Source of the DNA: Pseudomonas koreensis | GTDB taxonomy: Bacteria > Pseudomonadota > Gammaproteobacteria > Pseudomonadales > Pseudomonadaceae | Assembly: GCF_025447595.1 (NCBI RefSeq) | Contig: NZ_JAOEJU010000015.1 | Coordinates: 1 to 64,000 of the forward strand | DNA length: 64,000 nucleotides | Reading direction: 5' to 3' | In this document: positions 1 to 10,842 of the stretch, in pieces | Numbering within the stretch: the stretch's first letter is position 1 | Layout of the letters: each line of letters starts with the position of its first letter | Notes under the pieces: model-generated | The model's input: only the letters and a program-made list of their open reading frames with translations | What the model was told of the DNA's origin: nothing | Databases searched by the model: none | Made by a program: the position numbers and the translations under genes

Positions 1-1
1 T

Positions 2-46
2 GCGCTGTTGAAGGGGCAAAGCGAATATCAGCCGAAGGCCGGTTGA
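2..46 (+). CDS. C-terminal end of a gene that begins before the window
   Basis: An open frame runs from the window edge to TGA at 44-46. It ends ALLKGQSEYQPKAG and has third positions rich in G/C like the neighbouring genes. A hairpin overlaps the stop, as expected at the end of a gene. Only about 14 residues are visible, so no function can be assigned. This could also be chance coding in a non-coding end. Confidence 0.4.
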   Translation, partial: ALLKGQSEYQPKAG

Positions 47-62
47 GGGTTTCCCCTCAACC
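41..62 (+). terminator. Hairpin after the upstream gene
   Basis: The arms GGTTGAGG and CCTCAACC face each other across a short T/C loop directly at the stop of the partial upstream frame. There is no long T run, so it may be only a processing or pausing hairpin. Confidence 0.4.
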
Positions 63-154
63 ATAGAATCTCCCACATTGGATCACTGTCATTTTTCAGA
101 AACGTCTTTGACTTAATCTCCCCGGCAATCCCCTTGGCTGCAATCGGTGCCGGC

Positions 155-1489
155 ATGACCCTGCGTGTTCTGTTCGTCTTTCTCCTGAGCGCCTGGCTGC
201 AGGTTGGGTTTGCGGCGTTGCCCATTTCCGAGAACGGCCCGGTATTGCGCATCCAGGGTTCCAACACCATTGGCGCGGCGCTTGGCCCGGCGCTGGTTGA
301 AGGCCTGCTGCAAGATCAGGGGCTGTTGAAAGTCCACAGCGAAACCCCGGACACCGCTAACGAGCAACGGGTCGTCGGCCTGACGGCTCAAGGCCAAAGA
401 GTCGTGGTGGAGATCGCCGCCCACGGTTCGAGCACCGGTTTCACTGCACTCAAGAACGCCAGCGCTGATCTGGCCGCCTCCTCGCGCCCGATCAAGGACA
501 GCGAACTGCTGAACCTGCAAGCCCGGGGCGATCTGAAAAGCCCCGACGCCGAGCAAGTCATTGCCATCGATGGCCTGGCGATCATCCTCCATCCCGACAA
601 TCCGCTGAATCAACTGAACACCGAACAACTGGCACGGATCTTCAGCGGCGAGGCGAAGACGTGGGAAGACGTCGGCGGCAAGGGTGGGACGATTCATTTA
701 TATGCGCGGGATGATCAGTCCGGGACCTACGACACGTTCAAGGAACTTGTCCTCAGCCGTCGTGGGAAATCGCTGAGCTACGCCGCGAAACGGTTTGAAT
801 CCAGCGAGCAGTTGTCCGACGCCGTCAGTGCCGACCCGCAGGGCATCGGTTTCATCGGTCTGCCCTATGTGCGTCAGGCCAAAGCCGTGGCGATTGTCGA
901 CGGGCAATCCCAGGCGATGCTGCCGCTGGCCAGCCTGATTGCCACCGAAGACTATCCGCTGTCGCGGCGGCTGTTCTTCTATCTGCCGCCCGACAGCAAC
1001 AATCCCTGGGCCAGGGCCTTGGTGGAGTTTGCGCAGAGCCGTCGGGGCCAGGCGATTGTCGCGGCCAACGGTTTTATCGCCCAGACCGTGCAGGCCATCG
1101 CCGTCACGCCGAATGCGCTGATGCCCGAGGGTTATCAATCCCTCAGCCGCCACGCCCAGCGTCTGACGGTAAACTTCCGCTTTGAAGAAGGCAGCGCCAG
1201 CCTCGACAACAAGGCTCGCCAGGATCTGGCCCGGGTGTTCGACTATATAAAGCACCACGAAAAGACCGACCGCGCGGTAACACTGGTGGGATTCGGCGAC
1301 GCCAAGGACGACCCGGCGCGGGCGGATTTGCTGTCGAAACTGCGGGCGATGGCGGTACGTCGGGAGCTGGTGAAAAACGGCGTGGTGTTACGCGAGGTGC
1401 GCGGGTTTGGCGCGCTGATGCCGGTGGCGACCAACAGCGGGGATGAAGGCCGGATCAAGAACCGGCGGGTTGAGGTTTGGGTTTACTGA
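155..1489 (+). CDS. Periplasmic PstS-like substrate-binding protein fused to an OmpA domain
   Basis: The predicted protein has 444 residues. It starts with a hydrophobic signal peptide of about 20 residues ending near VGFAALP. A phosphate-binding (PstS/PBP-like) module follows, roughly residues 30-320, with the typical IQGSNTIG and DDQSGTYDTFKELVL segments. The last 110 residues form an OmpA-like peptidoglycan-binding domain (NFRFEEGSASLD early, NRRVEVWVY at the end). In the family, PstS captures phosphate for the PstCAB transporter. The OmpA tail suggests this version is held at the cell wall and acts as a scavenging or sensing protein, which is inference. I chose ATG 155 over TTG 134 because the signal peptide begins there. 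No pst transporter genes are nearby. Confidence 0.85.
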   Translation: MTLRVLFVFLLSAWLQVGFAALPISENGPVLRIQGSNTIGAALGPALVEGLLQDQGLLKVHSETPDTANEQRVVGLTAQGQRVVVEIAAHGSSTGFTALKNASADLAASSRPIKDSELLNLQARGDLKSPDAEQVIAIDGLAIILHPDNPLNQLNTEQLARIFSGEAKTWEDVGGKGGTIHLYARDDQSGTYDTFKELVLSRRGKSLSYAAKRFESSEQLSDAVSADPQGIGFIGLPYVRQAKAVAIVDGQSQAMLPLASLIATEDYPLSRRLFFYLPPDSNNPWARALVEFAQSRRGQAIVAANGFIAQTVQAIAVTPNALMPEGYQSLSRHAQRLTVNFRFEEGSASLDNKARQDLARVFDYIKHHEKTDRAVTLVGFGDAKDDPARADLLSKLRAMAVRRELVKNGVVLREVRGFGALMPVATNSGDEGRIKNRRVEVWVY

Positions 1490-1521
1490 ATCTGGTGTTG
1501 ATGCGTTGCAGGCACTGACGC

Positions 1522-1613
1522 CTTCGCGGGCAAGCCCGCTCCCACAGGTGTTTCTGGTGTTCACGACAATGCGTTCACCGGAGATCCCTGTGGGAGCGGG
1601 CTTGCCCGCGATA
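1522..1613. repeat. REP pair (REPIN), GCGGGC variant
   Basis: Two inverted copies of a short palindromic unit (cgcgggcaagcccgctcccacag and its reverse complement) flank about 40 unrelated bases. It fills the gap between two genes whose 3' ends converge. This copy has CGGGCAAGCCCG instead of the CGAGCAAGCTCG core seen in most of the other seven in the window. Confidence 0.85.
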
Positions 1614-1627
1614 GAAGCGCTGCGGTC

Positions 1628-2857
<1,230 letters not shown>

Positions 2858-3033
2858 GAGCAATTACCTTTTTTCGGCAGGTTGTTTAAGTCATGCAATC
2901 GATGCTAGAACAGCGTTGATAATTTACCTAGCCTATTCTCGGCGTGTATAAACATTCATCACCGATATATGATTGGTTGATTTTCCTGGCCGCCCTGACC
3001 CGTGCCATCCACCTATAAGAAGAGAGCCGCGTA

Positions 3034-3978
3034 ATGAATCTGAGCAAGGTCGACCTCAACCTTTTCATCGTCTTCGACGCGATCTACACCGAAGCCAACC
3101 TGACCCGCGCCGGGCAGATTGTCGGCATTACCCAGCCGGCGGTGTCCAACGCATTGGCGCGGTTGCGCGAGACCTTCAACGACCCGCTCTTCGTACGCAC
3201 GGCCCAGGGCATGGTGCCGACGCCCATGGCGCAGAACATCATCGGCCCGGTGCGCAACGCGCTGTCGCTGCTGCGGGTATCGGTTCAGGAAAGCCGCATT
3301 TTCAACCCTTCGCAAGCGGTCAAGACCTACCGCATCAGCATGACCGACCTGACCGAAGCGGTGATTCTGCCCCCGCTGTTCCAGCGCCTGCGTCGTCTGG
3401 CGCCGACGGTGATCATCGAGAGCTTTCTGTCCAAACGCCGGGAAACCACCAAGGAACTCGCCGCCGGGCGCCTCGACTTTGCCGTGGATGCGCCGCTCAA
3501 CACCGACCCGCAGGTGCGCCACGTCAAGCTGATGGAAGACCGTTACGTCTGTGCGATGCGCAAGGGCCATCCGCTGGCGACCAAGGAAAAATTCACCCTC
3601 GACGATTACCTGTCGCTGACCCACATTCATATTTCCAGCCGCCGCAGTGGCCTGGGCCATGTCGATCTGGCGCTGGGCAAAATGGGCATCCAGCGCAAGA
3701 TCGCCCTGCGCTCACAGCACTATCTGATGGCGTCCCAGGTGTTGCAGCAGACCGACATGGTGATGACCGTGCCGGAGCGTTTTGCCCGTCGCCATGACCT
3801 GCATGCGTTCAATCTGCCGGTCAACGATGTGCCACCCGTGGAAACCCATTTGTACTGGCACGAAAGCACCGATCAGGACCCGGCCAACCGCTGGATGCGC
3901 GAGCAGATGATCGAGCTGTGCCAGCAAGTGACAGCCCACGAGAAGAAGCTCGACAAGCTGCAGGCGCCCGCCACTTGA
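3034..3978 (+). CDS. LysR-family transcriptional regulator
   Basis: The protein has 314 residues with an N-terminal winged helix-turn-helix (DLNLFIVFDAIYTEANLTRAG, then QPAVSNALARLRE). The usual LysR effector-binding region with two periplasmic-binding-like lobes follows. The start ATG has a purine-rich AAGAAGAGAG stretch upstream. It is divergent from the acyl-CoA dehydrogenase gene at 1628-2857, the classic LysR arrangement, so that gene is the likeliest target. A C-terminal stretch rich in Lys and Glu (about 295-310) is probably helical. The effector is unknown. Confidence 0.9.
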   Translation: MNLSKVDLNLFIVFDAIYTEANLTRAGQIVGITQPAVSNALARLRETFNDPLFVRTAQGMVPTPMAQNIIGPVRNALSLLRVSVQESRIFNPSQAVKTYRISMTDLTEAVILPPLFQRLRRLAPTVIIESFLSKRRETTKELAAGRLDFAVDAPLNTDPQVRHVKLMEDRYVCAMRKGHPLATKEKFTLDDYLSLTHIHISSRRSGLGHVDLALGKMGIQRKIALRSQHYLMASQVLQQTDMVMTVPERFARRHDLHAFNLPVNDVPPVETHLYWHESTDQDPANRWMREQMIELCQQVTAHEKKLDKLQAPAT

Positions 3979-3990
3979 CGTAAACGTCAA
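3974..3990 (+). promoter_or_regulatory. LiuR-type operator ahead of liuR
   Basis: The palindrome CTTGACGTAAACGTCAA lies 43 bases before liuR. It nearly matches the two palindromes in front of liuA, and such sites are established as LiuR (MerR family) targets. TTGACG at 3975-3980 can serve as a -35 box with TAGCTT at 3999-4004 as -10. The 18-base spacing is long, which suits MerR-type activation. This suggests LiuR controls its own gene. Confidence 0.7.
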
Positions 3991-4033
3991 CCTGCCATTA
4001 GCTTAGCGCCAAGACCCTTCTTCGAGCGCTTTC

Positions 4034-4435
4034 ATGAGCAGCCAGACCTACAGCATTTCCGACCTCGCCCGCGAGCTGGACATCACCACCCGGGCGATCC
4101 GCTTCTATGAAGAACAAGGCCTGCTCAGCCCCGAGCGCCGAGGCCAGGAACGCATCTATTCGCCACGCGACAAGGTCAGCCTGAAGCTGATCCTGCGGGG
4201 CAAGCGCATCGGTTTTTCCCTGGCTGAGTGTCGCGAGCTGATCGAGCTCTACGACCCGTCCAGCGGTAACACCAAACAACTCAACAGCATGCTGGCGAAA
4301 ATCAGCGAGCGTCGTGAACAGCTTGAACAGCAACTGCTGGACATCGAACAGATGAAGCTGGAGCTGGATACCGCTGAAGAGCGCTGCGTGCAGGCGCTGG
4401 AGCAGACGCTCAAGAGTCAGCAAGTCGCGCAGTAA
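4034..4435 (+). CDS. liuR: LiuR, MerR-family regulator of branched-chain amino acid catabolism
   Basis: The 133-residue protein has a MerR-type helix-turn-helix at the N-terminus (YSISDLARELDITTRAIRFYEEQGLL). A second DNA-contacting wing follows (RIYSPRDKVSLKLILRGKRIGFSL). The C-terminal coiled coil (about 80-130) would make the dimer. There are no conserved metal-binding cysteines. In Pseudomonas this protein governs leucine and isovalerate degradation, and the neighbourhood fits: liuE is next door, liuABCD follow, and the same palindrome occurs here and before liuA. The gene is separated from liuE by a REP pair. Confidence 0.92.
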   Translation: MSSQTYSISDLARELDITTRAIRFYEEQGLLSPERRGQERIYSPRDKVSLKLILRGKRIGFSLAECRELIELYDPSSGNTKQLNSMLAKISERREQLEQQLLDIEQMKLELDTAEERCVQALEQTLKSQQVAQ

Positions 4436-4451
4436 CAGCCACAATTCAACT

Positions 4452-4545
4452 CCTGTGGGAGCGAGCTTGCTCGCGATGAGGCCGGAACATCCAGTATTGA
4501 TGTTGACTGACCCAACGCCATCGCGAGCAAGCTCGCTCCCACAGG
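4452..4545. repeat. REP pair (REPIN) between liuR and liuE
   Basis: The outer arms CTGTGGGAGCGAGCTTGCTC and its reverse complement enclose about 45 bases. It lies between two genes read in the same direction, where it could act as an mRNA-stabilising or attenuating structure. Confidence 0.9.
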
Positions 4546-4582
4546 GTTCTCGATACAGTCAGATAATGAGCAGGTTCAGCCC

Positions 4583-5482
4583 ATGTCCCTCCCCTCCCAA
4601 GTACGCCTGATCGAAGTCGGCCCGCGTGACGGCCTGCAGAACGAAGCCCAGCCCATCAGCGTCGCCGACAAGGTGCAACTGGTCGACGCGCTGAGCGCCG
4701 CCGGCCTCGGCTATATAGAAGTCGGCAGTTTCGTTTCGCCCAAATGGGTGCCGCAGATGGCTGGCTCCGCCGAGGTGTTCGCGCAGATCCAGCGCAAGCC
4801 CGGCGTGACCTATGGCGCATTGGCACCGAACCTGCGCGGCTTTGAAGATGCGCTGGCAGCCGGGGTCAAGGAAGTCGCGGTGTTTGCCGCTGCGTCCGAA
4901 GCGTTTTCGCAACGCAACATCAATTGCTCGATCAGCGAAAGCCTGGCGCGGTTCGCGCCGATCATGGAATCGGCGAAACAGCACGGCGTTACCGTGCGCG
5001 GTTACGTGTCCTGCGTGCTGGGCTGCCCTTACGAAGGCGAGGTCGCCCCGGAACAAGTGGCCATGGTGGCCCGCGAGCTGTACGCGATGGGCTGCTACGA
5101 AGTGTCGCTGGGTGACACCATCGGCACCGGCACCGCTGGCGCCACTCGCCGGCTGTTCGAAGTGGTCCCGAAGCAGGTGCCGCGAGAGAAACTCGCCGGC
5201 CACTTCCACGACACCTACGGCCAGGCCATGGCCAATATCTACGCCAGCCTGCTGGAAGGCATCGCGGTGTTCGACAGCTCGATCGCCGGCCTCGGCGGCT
5301 GCCCGTACGCCAAGGGCGCCAGCGGTAACGTCGCCACCGAAGACGTGGTGTACCTGCTCAACGGCCTGGGCATCGAGACCGGTATCGACCTCGACGCCTT
5401 GATTGCCGCCGGCCAGCAGATCAGCGCCGTGCTGGGTCGCCCGACCGGTTCGCGCGTGGCCAAGGCTCGCAGCGCACAGTGA
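4583..5482 (+). CDS. liuE: Hydroxymethylglutaryl-CoA lyase
   Basis: The 299-residue protein (also known as MvaB) cleaves HMG-CoA to acetoacetate and acetyl-CoA, the last step of leucine breakdown. It is a TIM-barrel lyase. Visible motifs are GPRDGLQNE at the first strand, GCPYEGEVAPEQV, the metal-binding HFHDTYGQA, and the glycine-rich loop GLGGCPYAKGASGNV with the catalytic cysteine (Cys240). Length is normal. In P. aeruginosa it closes the liuABCDE operon. Here it is detached, lying upstream of CrcY and reading toward an oppositely oriented acyl-CoA synthetase. The ribosome site is weak (GAGCAGG about 9 bases before ATG). Confidence 0.93.
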   Translation: MSLPSQVRLIEVGPRDGLQNEAQPISVADKVQLVDALSAAGLGYIEVGSFVSPKWVPQMAGSAEVFAQIQRKPGVTYGALAPNLRGFEDALAAGVKEVAVFAAASEAFSQRNINCSISESLARFAPIMESAKQHGVTVRGYVSCVLGCPYEGEVAPEQVAMVARELYAMGCYEVSLGDTIGTGTAGATRRLFEVVPKQVPREKLAGHFHDTYGQAMANIYASLLEGIAVFDSSIAGLGGCPYAKGASGNVATEDVVYLLNGLGIETGIDLDALIAAGQQISAVLGRPTGSRVAKARSAQ

Positions 5483-5490
5483 GGGGATGG

Positions 5491-5531
5491 TGTTACCGCC
5501 GAGCGCGAAACGTGGGCACAAGCGAGTAACA
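5491..5531 (+). promoter_or_regulatory. Possible CbrB upstream activator site for crcY
   Basis: TGTTAC (5491-5496) and GTAACA (5526-5531) form an inverted repeat about 85-120 bases ahead of the sigma-54 promoter, where an enhancer-binding protein would sit. CbrB is the known activator of CrcZ/CrcY genes, and I recall similar arms for its sites. The 29-base separation is wider than I expect, so this is a suggestion only. Confidence 0.4.
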
Positions 5532-5613
5532 CGGAAACAAATTGTCTGGTTTTGCCTGAAGGAAAAATCCTTCAAAAATCTCAAACCCTTGATTTACAAG
5601 GGTTTTGAAAAGT

Positions 5614-5629
5614 TGGCACGGCTTCTGCT
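5614..5629 (+). promoter_or_regulatory. Sigma-54 promoter of crcY
   Basis: TGGCAC-GGCTT-CTGCT matches the -24/-12 consensus. GG at 5615-5616 and GC at 5627-5628 are separated by exactly ten bases. Transcription would start near 5640, right before the first CA motif. Confidence 0.85.
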
Positions 5630-5639
5630 ATCTCTATGG

Positions 5640-6013
5640 CATAACAAGAATAAAAAGCAGCAAACCAATAAAAATAAGACGTACCGACTCTGACATAACA
5701 AAAACAACACGGCAGAGACGCAGCTAACAGATTTTTTTGGAGAAGGTGTGCTTTTCAGGGTATTCCTCGGAATGACCCGCAACCGGGCAGAGAACAATAA
5801 AACTACCTTCAGGTAGCTCCCGAATCGGTTGGATCGCTAGACGAGAAAGCAGATCAGCGCTCAAAAAAATACGTTTGCTCTTGACCCCGGATGGGGGTCG
5901 CCAAAAACAGCGGTAAAGGGCCACGGTTGCCAAAAACAACAACAGACCGCCCCTCAATAATAAAAAAGAGCACGCGACGACAAAATTAAAGGGGAGCTTC
6001 GGCTCCCCTTTGT
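5640..6013 (+). ncRNA. crcY: CrcY, Hfq/Crc-sequestering small RNA
   Basis: No reading frame fills this stretch. It contains six AAnAAnAA (CA) motifs at 5643, 5667, 5697, 5793, 5935 and 5956, the signature by which CrcZ/CrcY RNAs bind Hfq and relieve catabolite repression by Hfq-Crc. A canonical sigma-54 promoter lies immediately upstream. A strong GC hairpin with a TTCG loop (5988-6011, AAAGGGGAGC/GCTCCCCTTT) closes it, giving about 370 nt, the usual size. I call it CrcY rather than CrcZ because CrcZ lies beside cbrB, whereas CrcY is known next to the HMG-CoA lyase gene in P. putida (from memory). Confidence 0.9.
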
Positions 6014-6046
6014 GCTGTCTGTGATTTGAGTTTCCACCGCTGAGCC

Positions 6047-6140
6047 CCTGTGGGAGCGAGCCTGCTCGCGATGCGGTGATTCAGTCAGCCGATCTTCTGA
6101 ATGCTAATCCGCTTTCGCGAGCAGGCTCGCTCCCACAGGG
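6047..6140. repeat. REP pair (REPIN) after crcY
   Basis: Inverted copies of CTGTGGGAGCGAGCCTGCTC lie between the end of CrcY and the 3' end of the convergent acyl-CoA synthetase gene. It uses the GAGCCTGCTC core variant. Confidence 0.9.
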
Positions 6141-6146
6141 GAAGTG

Positions 6147-7844
6147 TCAGGCCTGCTTTTCTCGCAACTCCTCGATACTGATCTCGCGCATCCGGAATTT
6201 CTGGATCTTGCCCGTCACCGTCATCGGAAACTCCTCGACGAATTTAAAGTAACGCGGCGTCTTGAAGTGGGCGATGCGCTCCTTGCACCACGCTTGCAGT
6301 TCTTGTTCGGTGGCGCTGTGGCCGGGATGGAATTTGATCCAGGCGACGATTTCCTCGCCGTAACGCGAGCACGGAATGCCGATCACCTGCACGTCCGCCA
6401 CCGCCAGGTGGGTGAAGAAGAACTCTTCCAGTTCACGCGGGTAAATGTTTTCGCCGCCACGGATAATCATGTCCTTGTTACGGCCGGCGATGCACACGTA
6501 ACCCTCGTCGTTCATGCTCGCCAGGTCGCCGGTGTGCATCCAGCCGGCCGCGTCGATTGCCTCGGCGGTGGCATTCGGGTTGTTCCAGTAGCCGAGCATC
6601 ACGCTGTAGCCACGGGTGCACAGTTCGCCGATGGTGCCGCGTGGCACCGGATTGCCGGCCTCGTCGATGATCTTGCTTTCGAGTTGCGGCTGGGTGCGGC
6701 CGACGGTGGTGACGCGCAGTTCCAGTTCGTCGGATGGCCCGGTCTGCAGGGACACGGGGCTGGTTTCGGTCATGCCGTAGGCGATCTGCACTTCGCTCAT
6801 GTGCATTTCGTTGATGACCCGGCGCATCACTTCGATCGGGCAGGTGGCGCCGGCCATGATTCCGGTGCGCAGGGTCGACAGATCGAACTCGGCACGCTGA
6901 GGCTGATCGAGCATGGCGATGAACATGGTCGGCACGCCGTACAGCGCGGTGGCCTTTTCTTCGGCGACGGTGCTCAGGGTCAGCAGCGGATCGAAGGCAT
7001 CGTTGGGATAAATCATGGTGCTGCCGTGGGTAATGCAGCCCAGGTTGCCCATGACCATGCCGAAGCAGTGGTACAGCGGCACCGGGATCACCAGGCGATC
7101 GGCGGCGGTCAGGCCGAGGCTTTCGCCGACCATGTAACCGTTGTTGAGGATGTTGTAATGACTGAGGGTCGCGCCCTTGGGGAAACCGGTGGTGCCGGAG
7201 GTGTACTGGATGTTGACCGGCTGATCGAAGTGCAGGCTGTCGCTGCGTTCACGCAATTGTTCTGGAGAGACACTGGCGGCCAGATCTGCCAGTTGCGACC
7301 ACGGGAGAAAACCCGAAGGCGGCTGGGGATCAAGGCTGATCAACCCGCGCAGCTCGGGCAGACGCTCACTGCGCAGTTCGCCGATGGATTGCTCGGCCAG
7401 TTCCGGCAGCAAGCCTTGCAACATGCCGTGATAGTTCGAAGATTTGAAGGCGCCGGCGCAAACCAGCCATTGGCAACCGGATTGCTTGAGTACGTATTCG
7501 AGTTCGGAGCTGCGGTAGGCCGGGTTGATGTTGACCAGGATCACGCCGATCTTCGCGGTGGCGAACTGTGTGATGCACCATTGCGCGCAGTTCGGCGCCC
7601 AGATGCCGAGCCGGTCACCGGCCTGCAAACCCAACGCCAGCAGCGCTCTGGCATGCACGTCCACCGCGTCGGCCAGTTGCCGCCAGGTGTAACGCAGCTG
7701 CTGATGACGCACCACCAGCGCCTCGCAGTCCGGGTACTGCGCGACGGTCTCGTCGAACTTCTGCCCGATGGTCATCGCCAGCAAGGCTTTGTCCTGGGAA
7801 CCACGGGTATAGCTGCGCTGCGGGTTTGCACTGGGTTGATCCAT
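6147..7844 (-). CDS. AMP-dependent acyl-CoA synthetase linked to the liu locus
   Basis: The 565-residue protein belongs to the acyl/aryl-CoA ligase family. The ATP-binding loop YTSGTTGFPKG sits near residue 205. YGMTETSPVS and the C-terminal hinge GRNKDMIIRGGENIYPRE follow, and the catalytic lysine motif TVTGKIQKF is near the end. It would activate a short or branched acid such as isovalerate to its CoA ester, though the substrate is inferred from context only. ATG 7844 is chosen because AGGGGT lies six bases upstream. The longer frame from 7904 has no ribosome site. Its promoter region is shared with liuA and holds two LiuR palindromes, so co-regulation is likely. Confidence 0.88.
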   Translation of the reverse strand: MDQPSANPQRSYTRGSQDKALLAMTIGQKFDETVAQYPDCEALVVRHQQLRYTWRQLADAVDVHARALLALGLQAGDRLGIWAPNCAQWCITQFATAKIGVILVNINPAYRSSELEYVLKQSGCQWLVCAGAFKSSNYHGMLQGLLPELAEQSIGELRSERLPELRGLISLDPQPPSGFLPWSQLADLAASVSPEQLRERSDSLHFDQPVNIQYTSGTTGFPKGATLSHYNILNNGYMVGESLGLTAADRLVIPVPLYHCFGMVMGNLGCITHGSTMIYPNDAFDPLLTLSTVAEEKATALYGVPTMFIAMLDQPQRAEFDLSTLRTGIMAGATCPIEVMRRVINEMHMSEVQIAYGMTETSPVSLQTGPSDELELRVTTVGRTQPQLESKIIDEAGNPVPRGTIGELCTRGYSVMLGYWNNPNATAEAIDAAGWMHTGDLASMNDEGYVCIAGRNKDMIIRGGENIYPRELEEFFFTHLAVADVQVIGIPCSRYGEEIVAWIKFHPGHSATEQELQAWCKERIAHFKTPRYFKFVEEFPMTVTGKIQKFRMREISIEELREKQA

Positions 7845-7931
7845 GACGACCCCTATTGTCTTTATTAGTGGGTGTTGGAACGGAGCTACAGCAGCTCCGA
7901 CCATTCAGAACTGGCTCTACTCTCGCTCAAG

Positions 7932-7948
7932 TTGACGTTAACGTAAAG
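7932..7948. promoter_or_regulatory. LiuR-type operator 1, acyl-CoA synthetase/liuA intergenic region
   Basis: The palindrome TTGACGTTAACGTAAAG is placed to serve either divergent gene. It shares the ACGTWAACGT core with the site ahead of liuR. Confidence 0.75.
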
Positions 7949-7974
7949 GGTGATTGACAGCCATTCGTCACAGG

Positions 7975-7991
7975 CTTACGTTAACGTAAAG
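7975..7991. promoter_or_regulatory. LiuR-type operator 2, upstream of liuA
   Basis: CTTACGTTAACGTAAAG is a perfect palindrome across its centre and sits 55 bases before the liuA start. A TTGACA at 7954-7959 with TACGTT 17 bases later would put this site over the -10 box, but that promoter assignment is only a suggestion. Confidence 0.75.
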
Positions 7992-8045
7992 GTGAGAACT
8001 GAAACGCCCTTCTCCCCACCCTACAAAAAAGCCAAAAGGTGACCC

Positions 8046-9209
8046 ATGAGCTACCCATCCCTGAACTTTGCCCTCGGTGAAACCATCGACATGCTGCGCG
8101 ATCAGGTTCAGTCCTTCGTCGCCAAGGAGATCGCCCCGCGTGCCGCGCAGATCGACAGCGACAACCTGTTCCCGGCCGATCTGTGGCGCAAGTTCGGTGA
8201 CATGGGCCTGCTCGGCATCACCGTCCCGGAAGAGTACGGCGGCGCTGGCCTGGGTTACCTGGCGCACGTCGTGGCGATGGAAGAAATCAGCCGTGGCTCG
8301 GCTTCCGTGGCGTTGTCCTACGGCGCCCACTCCAATCTCTGCGTGAACCAGATCAACCGCAACGGCAACCACGAACAGAAATCCAAATACCTGCCGAAGC
8401 TGATCAGCGGCGAACACGTCGGCGCTTTGGCGATGAGCGAGCCGAACGCCGGTTCCGATGTGGTTTCGATGAAACTGCGCGCTGATAAACGCGGCGACCG
8501 TTTCGTGCTCAACGGCAGCAAAACCTGGATCACCAACGGCCCAGACGCCAACACCTACGTGATATACGCCAAGACCGACCTGGAAAAAGGCCCGCACGGC
8601 ATCACCGCATTCATCGTCGAGCGTGACTGGAAAGGCTTCAGCCGCAGCAACAAGTTCGACAAGCTCGGCATGCGCGGCTCCAACACCTGCGAGCTGTTCT
8701 TCGATGACGTCGAAGTGCCGGAAGAAAACATCCTCGGCGTACTCAACGGCGGCGTGAAAGTGCTGATGAGCGGCCTCGATTACGAGCGCGTCGTGCTGTC
8801 CGGTGGCCCGACCGGGATCATGCAGTCGTGCATGGACCTGATCGTGCCGTACATCCACGACCGCAAGCAGTTCGGCCAGAGCATCGGCGAATTCCAGCTG
8901 ATCCAGGGCAAAGTCGCCGACATGTACACCCAGCTCAACGCCAGCCGTGCCTACCTCTACGCCGTGGCCCAGGCCTGCGAGCGCAACGAAACCACGCGCA
9001 AGGACGCCGCCGGCGTGATCCTCTACACCGCCGAACGCGCCACGCAAATGGCCCTGGACGCGATCCAGATTCTCGGCGGCAATGGTTACATCAACGAATT
9101 CCCGGCCGGCCGTCTGCTGCGTGACGCCAAGCTGTACGAAATCGGCGCCGGCACCAGTGAGATCCGTCGCATGCTGATCGGTCGCGAACTGTTCAACGAA
9201 ACCCGCTAA
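8046..9209 (+). CDS. liuA: Isovaleryl-CoA dehydrogenase
   Basis: The 387-residue flavoprotein oxidises isovaleryl-CoA to 3-methylcrotonyl-CoA, the first committed step of the leucine pathway. The FAD-binding motif AMSEPNAGSDVVSMK and WITNG are present. The catalytic base is Glu247 in GLDYERVVLSGGP, the position characteristic of isovaleryl-CoA dehydrogenases. The C-terminus has QILGGNGYINEFPAGR. AAGGTG lies eight bases before the ATG. It is the first gene of a tight operon with liuB 12 bases downstream, and two LiuR palindromes precede it. Confidence 0.95.
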   Translation: MSYPSLNFALGETIDMLRDQVQSFVAKEIAPRAAQIDSDNLFPADLWRKFGDMGLLGITVPEEYGGAGLGYLAHVVAMEEISRGSASVALSYGAHSNLCVNQINRNGNHEQKSKYLPKLISGEHVGALAMSEPNAGSDVVSMKLRADKRGDRFVLNGSKTWITNGPDANTYVIYAKTDLEKGPHGITAFIVERDWKGFSRSNKFDKLGMRGSNTCELFFDDVEVPEENILGVLNGGVKVLMSGLDYERVVLSGGPTGIMQSCMDLIVPYIHDRKQFGQSIGEFQLIQGKVADMYTQLNASRAYLYAVAQACERNETTRKDAAGVILYTAERATQMALDAIQILGGNGYINEFPAGRLLRDAKLYEIGAGTSEIRRMLIGRELFNETR

Positions 9210-9221
9210 ACGGAGCTGTCC

Positions 9222-10829
<1,608 letters not shown>

Positions 10830-10842
10830 TCGGGAGAACCTC

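Noticed and set aside
5594..5957. Short frames over crcY (67 and 77 codons, minus strand)
   Set aside because: The region has sRNA features (CA motifs, sigma-54 promoter), and the frames lack ribosome sites and protein-like composition.
6144..7868. 574-codon plus-strand frame across the acyl-CoA synthetase
   Set aside because: Shadow frame rich in His/Gln/Gly/Asp; the synthetase motifs are on the minus strand.
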